Of a stretch of 8,627 nt of DNA, positions 6,239-8,627 are shown piece after piece. This stretch comes from Bacteroidales bacterium UBA1182 (lineage in GTDB: Bacteria > Bacteroidota > Bacteroidia > Bacteroidales > Bacteroidaceae). The translations under genes were made by a program, and so were the position numbers. Numbering within the stretch: position 1 is the first letter of the stretch; each line of letters starts with the position of its first letter. The notes beneath the pieces were generated by a model. The model was not told where the DNA came from, did no database searches, and saw nothing but the letters and a program-made list of their open reading frames with translations. The stretch covers positions 1-8,627 of the forward strand of contig DBYQ01000016.1 of assembly GCA_002310015.1 (NCBI GenBank). Reading direction: 5' to 3'.

Positions 6239-8116
6239 CTACTCCTCATTCTTTACCTTGGCGTACAGTCCATAGGTCTTTCTCTCTACGTCGCCGTTCT
6301 GGGTGTAATGGGCCATATATCTTTCGGCGGTGCGCTTTGATACTCCTATGCTGGCGGCAGTCACAAACAGTGTGTCACGGTCAAACTCTTCGGGCAGTAT
6401 CTGCAGCAGTTTCTTCCTTACCAGGTTCTTATCCTCCAGCATTGTTGAGTCTATATTACACAATTCGGCAAACACGTATTTGGTGTGCTCAATTATGGCT
6501 TTTACTATCTCCATCGTGCTGTCAAAGTCCAAGTCAGAGCATACCAGGTTAGAGTACATGTCACCGGTTTCCATTATCCTCAGCGCGGTAAGTATCATCG
6601 TGATCCTGAAGAATATCAGACCCATTCTCCTCACGCTGGGCACAATGTCATCACCATACAGGTAAAAGAGTTCCTGCTGTAGTGAGTGGAAATAAGCGTT
6701 GAACTTGTCCGCCTGCCACTTCGTAAGGCAGTGCCGCAGGGCCGGTGCCTCCATCAGTTTCTCATGGAATCCGGCAAAGTACCTGCCCAGTTCCTCAAAC
6801 TCCACGTTCAGGCTCCGGCCGGTCGGTACGGCAAACACATCCTTCCATGTCAGTCCGCTGTTCAGGCGGTAAAATATGAACCTACTGAACAATCCATTCT
6901 CCGCATCCTTCACTAGGCTCCGCAGCTGCTCAGGCGTGCCGCTCAGAACCGCGCTCAGCTGCGGGTGCTTTATGTCCACATGCTCATCATCCTTGCGCCG
7001 ATGGTAGCTGATAGACTCATGATGAAACGCCTTCCTGAATCCGTCGCTGAAGTTCCCAAAATCGCTGGCAAAAGAGTATGCAAGCGTATCACCCTCCGTC
7101 TCAAAAATCAGTCCCCGCTCATTGCTCTCTCCCAGTATCTGATAGACCGATGTCGCACTGCTGTTAGCCGGTATAAAGAGCATGTTCTTCACCGGTGGCG
7201 TGGGCTTCGGTATGCCGGGAGTCTTGCTGCTCTCATAATCCTTTTTCTTCATCTCATACTCCTCCTTCTCCAGCCTGTAAAGTTCAAACAACCGTTCATG
7301 AATCCCCTCCACCAGCAGCTTGCACAGGTTCAACCGCCCCTTGCCGCTGCTGGCCCTTGCCGTCAGAAAGAAATACAGATTGGGATATACCTCCACCTCA
7401 TCATAAAGCCCACTCACGTTCGGCAGACAGGCCGATAGCGTCACAATACTCCCCAGTATCAGCACATCCTTCTCCTGTAGGGTCTTTCCGTGGCTGGCCA
7501 CACTCTGCAGGAATGCCGGCAACTGTCCCTCAACCAAACCAGAGAAAGTGGGCAACTCATCCAATCTTCCGCCGCTTCCGCCACATTGGCGCATTGGCGG
7601 AACTGACGTTTTTGGCGCAGCGTGCGTCACTTCCGCCATTTCCGCCACTTCCGCCACCCCCTTGTTTGTGGCGGAACCTCCGTTTTTCCCATCAGTAGTA
7701 ACCATCGTTCTTGTCGGTAAAATAAAGTTCCTGGTCCTTATATCAATCCCCGCATCCTTCGCCTTCTGGAAGAAAGTCCTAATCGTAATCCCACTTTTGC
7801 GCCCCTTCAGACATTGATTGTACTGCTTGTCCGTCTCTGACCTCTTATACCTGGGGTAGAACTGGCTCACACGGTGGTAATACTTCCGTCCCACATCGCC
7901 CATACCCTCCGCCAGAGCAAACCCAATGTCTCTCCAGCTGTCATAAGCCGCCGTAATATCAAGCCCACGGGCCTCAATCCTGCGCACCACCGTTTCCACG
8001 TCATCCGTAAGGTCGGCCGGTGCCTTGCTCGGTGCGGCCGCTGCAGGCCGTGACTCCTCTTCCTTGTCACGGCCCGCTTTCAGCCACAACCCAACATCAA
8101 ACTCCTTCGTTGACAT
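6239..8116 (-). CDS. PriCT_2 and DUF3987 domain protein (primase-associated ATPase)
   Basis: This 625-aa cytoplasmic protein is probably the helicase/ATPase half of a replication module. Residues about 38-125 (DDVETVVRRIEARGLD to FFQKAKDAGID) match the primase C-terminal PriCT_2 domain. Residues about 126-188 are a flexible Ala/Gly/Val linker written by DNA repeats. DUF3987, a RecA-like P-loop ATPase, follows at about 190-520: Walker A-like ARASSGKGRL with Lys259, which lacks the usual first Gly, and Walker B-like GLIFETEGD around Glu339/Glu341. An SGTPEQLRSL to ENGLFSRFIFYR block lies at 392-417, where the family places a sensor/arginine region. A charged, Lys/Glu-rich insertion occupies about 280-310. 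The C-terminal 60 residues look like a winged helix (VTAASIGVSKRTAERYMAHY). The ATG lies 4 nt after the VirE_N stop (TAGGATAATG), so coupled translation is expected. Such pairs are frequent in Bacteroides, often near capsule loci, but their exact role is not known to me. Confidence 0.82.
   Translation of the reverse strand: MSTKEFDVGLWLKAGRDKEEESRPAAAAPSKAPADLTDDVETVVRRIEARGLDITAAYDSWRDIGFALAEGMGDVGRKYYHRVSQFYPRYKRSETDKQYNQCLKGRKSGITIRTFFQKAKDAGIDIRTRNFILPTRTMVTTDGKNGGSATNKGVAEVAEMAEVTHAAPKTSVPPMRQCGGSGGRLDELPTFSGLVEGQLPAFLQSVASHGKTLQEKDVLILGSIVTLSACLPNVSGLYDEVEVYPNLYFFLTARASSGKGRLNLCKLLVEGIHERLFELYRLEKEEYEMKKKDYESSKTPGIPKPTPPVKNMLFIPANSSATSVYQILGESNERGLIFETEGDTLAYSFASDFGNFSDGFRKAFHHESISYHRRKDDEHVDIKHPQLSAVLSGTPEQLRSLVKDAENGLFSRFIFYRLNSGLTWKDVFAVPTGRSLNVEFEELGRYFAGFHEKLMEAPALRHCLTKWQADKFNAYFHSLQQELFYLYGDDIVPSVRRMGLIFFRITMILTALRIMETGDMYSNLVCSDLDFDSTMEIVKAIIEHTKYVFAELCNIDSTMLEDKNLVRKKLLQILPEEFDRDTLFVTAASIGVSKRTAERYMAHYTQNGDVERKTYGLYAKVKNEE
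7568..7676. repeat. 9-bp tandem repeats and two hairpins inside the DUF3987 gene
   Basis: On the plus strand TTCCGCC(g/a)C is repeated in tandem at 7568-7576 and 7577-7585, and TTCCGCCA(t/c) three times at 7631-7657. CATTGGCG occurs twice in tandem at 7584-7599. Inverted copies make two perfect hairpins: TTCCGCCA/TGGCGGAA at 7577-7602 (8-bp stem, 10-nt loop) and TTCCGCCAC/GTGGCGGAA at 7649-7676 (9-bp stem, 10-nt loop). Read on the minus strand these bases encode the linker VAEVAEMAEV and CGGSGG, so copy-number change by 9 bp keeps the frame. Confidence 0.8.
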
Positions 8117-8120
8117 TATC

Positions 8121-8627
8121 CTACATGTAATTGGGATTCAGATAAACCTCAGGGTCCCACGGCAGCAGACATCCGTGTGACAGAGGCCTGGCCGTCATAT
8201 CCACCTCAATCTTGCAGGTGTCCCTAAGGAAATTGCTCACGGCCGAGTAGAAGTCCACATGGCTGAACAGCGTCCTGTTGTTCAACACCCACTTCACTCC
8301 GTGCCCCGATGGGCTGGTAAACATCAGCACCGTCTCAAACTGCTCAAGTCCCATAAGCACATCCTTGGTCTGCTGCACAGGCACATGGTCTATATCTATG
8401 CACACATACCCCGACGGCTTTACCAGTCCGGCATCACACTTGTGGCTGTACACCCCGCTGAAAACCGCCGTCTCAAACTCACTTTGCTTGTACTTCTTGA
8501 ACTCGGCCGCATCCAGTATCCCTCTCAGCCGTTCCGTCTGGTACCGTGATATGCCATCCCTTATGTAAGTATACACAGCGTAAGGATCCATCACACCCTT
8601 CGGCTCCGTAGTCGTAACCCCTTTGTC
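8121..8627 (-). CDS. VirE_N (BT4734-like) primase-type protein, 5' end missing
   Basis: The last 168 residues are visible; the frame is open to the window edge (first codons DKGVTTTEPKG), so the true start lies to the right and the internal GTG or ATG near 8594 need not be the start. The segment matches the VirE N-terminal/BT4734-like domain, which I regard as related to archaeo-eukaryotic primases. Visible residues support this: a hydrophobic YVCIDIDHV with the DxD pair (visible residues 78 and 80), SPSGHGVKW (105-113) matching the SGxGxK/H nucleotide-binding motif, and a third acid in EVDMTARPLSHGCLLPWDPE (Asp143), followed by the Arg/Asp pattern usual there. The role would be primer or short-strand synthesis during element replication, inferred from family only. 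It ends with TAG 4 nt before the PriCT_2/DUF3987 gene, so the primase core and its PriCT_2 partner domain are on separate chains. Confidence 0.78.
   Translation of the reverse strand, partial: DKGVTTTEPKGVMDPYAVYTYIRDGISRYQTERLRGILDAAEFKKYKQSEFETAVFSGVYSHKCDAGLVKPSGYVCIDIDHVPVQQTKDVLMGLEQFETVLMFTSPSGHGVKWVLNNRTLFSHVDFYSAVSNFLRDTCKIEVDMTARPLSHGCLLPWDPEVYLNPNYM

Noticed and set aside
7195..7817. Long plus-strand frames opposite the DUF3987 gene, including Pro/Ser-rich ones
   Set aside because: They are antisense shadows of a GC-rich coding gene with clear domain motifs, and their Pro-rich runs come from the 9-bp repeat array read backwards.
1..8627. CRISPR array, tRNA or rRNA gene, insertion sequence
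   Set aside because: I saw no regularly spaced repeats with unique spacers, no cloverleaf-like segment, no transposase motif and no terminal inverted repeats with target duplications.

Overview
The window looks like chromosome or an integrated accessory region of a Bacteroides-type organism (Bacteroides, Phocaeicola or Parabacteroides). The reasons are TAnnTTTG-type -7 promoter boxes, weak ribosome-binding sites, a Bacteroides-style lipoprotein with a Fib_succ_major-type domain, and a VirE_N (BT4734-like)/PriCT_2/DUF3987 gene pair of the kind common in that order. Every gene I can support lies on the minus strand, so transcription runs from right to left.

Right part (8627 to 6239): the 3' portion of a VirE_N primase-like gene, whose 5' end is outside the window, is followed after 4 nt by a PriCT_2 + DUF3987 P-loop ATPase gene. 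Together they look like a primase/helicase-type replication module split over two polypeptides. The linker of the second gene is encoded by 9-bp tandem repeats that can form two strong hairpins.

Middle (6238 to 5526): 713 bp without a convincing protein gene. It holds a probable independent non-coding RNA of about 261 nt (about 6163 to 5903). The RNA has a Bacteroidetes -7 box immediately upstream, a hairpin at the predicted 5' end, further perfect hairpins and an intrinsic terminator. Its architecture resembles the published, function-unknown Bacteroidales-1 RNA motif, but I could not test membership. Beyond the RNA lies a stretch rich in inverted repeats, a weak terminator-like hairpin, and a good promoter for the next gene.

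Left part (5525 to about 74): a closely spaced same-strand cluster. It contains a 1054-aa single-chain restriction-modification enzyme (PD-(D/E)xK nuclease, gamma-type N6-adenine methyltransferase, Type ISP-like specificity domain, no helicase), a secreted beta-barrel-like protein, an acidic-leader lipoprotein, and an ADP-ribosylglycohydrolase-like protein with a degraded metal site. A tiny ORF follows that may be a frameshifted remnant. Gaps are 54, 27, 6 and 7 nt, and I see a clear promoter only ahead of the restriction gene, so co-transcription is plausible. Whether the four genes act together is unknown. The envelope and restriction genes look AT-rich beside the GC-rich VirE/DUF3987 pair and the ADP-ribosylglycohydrolase-like gene, which suggests a mosaic accessory locus.
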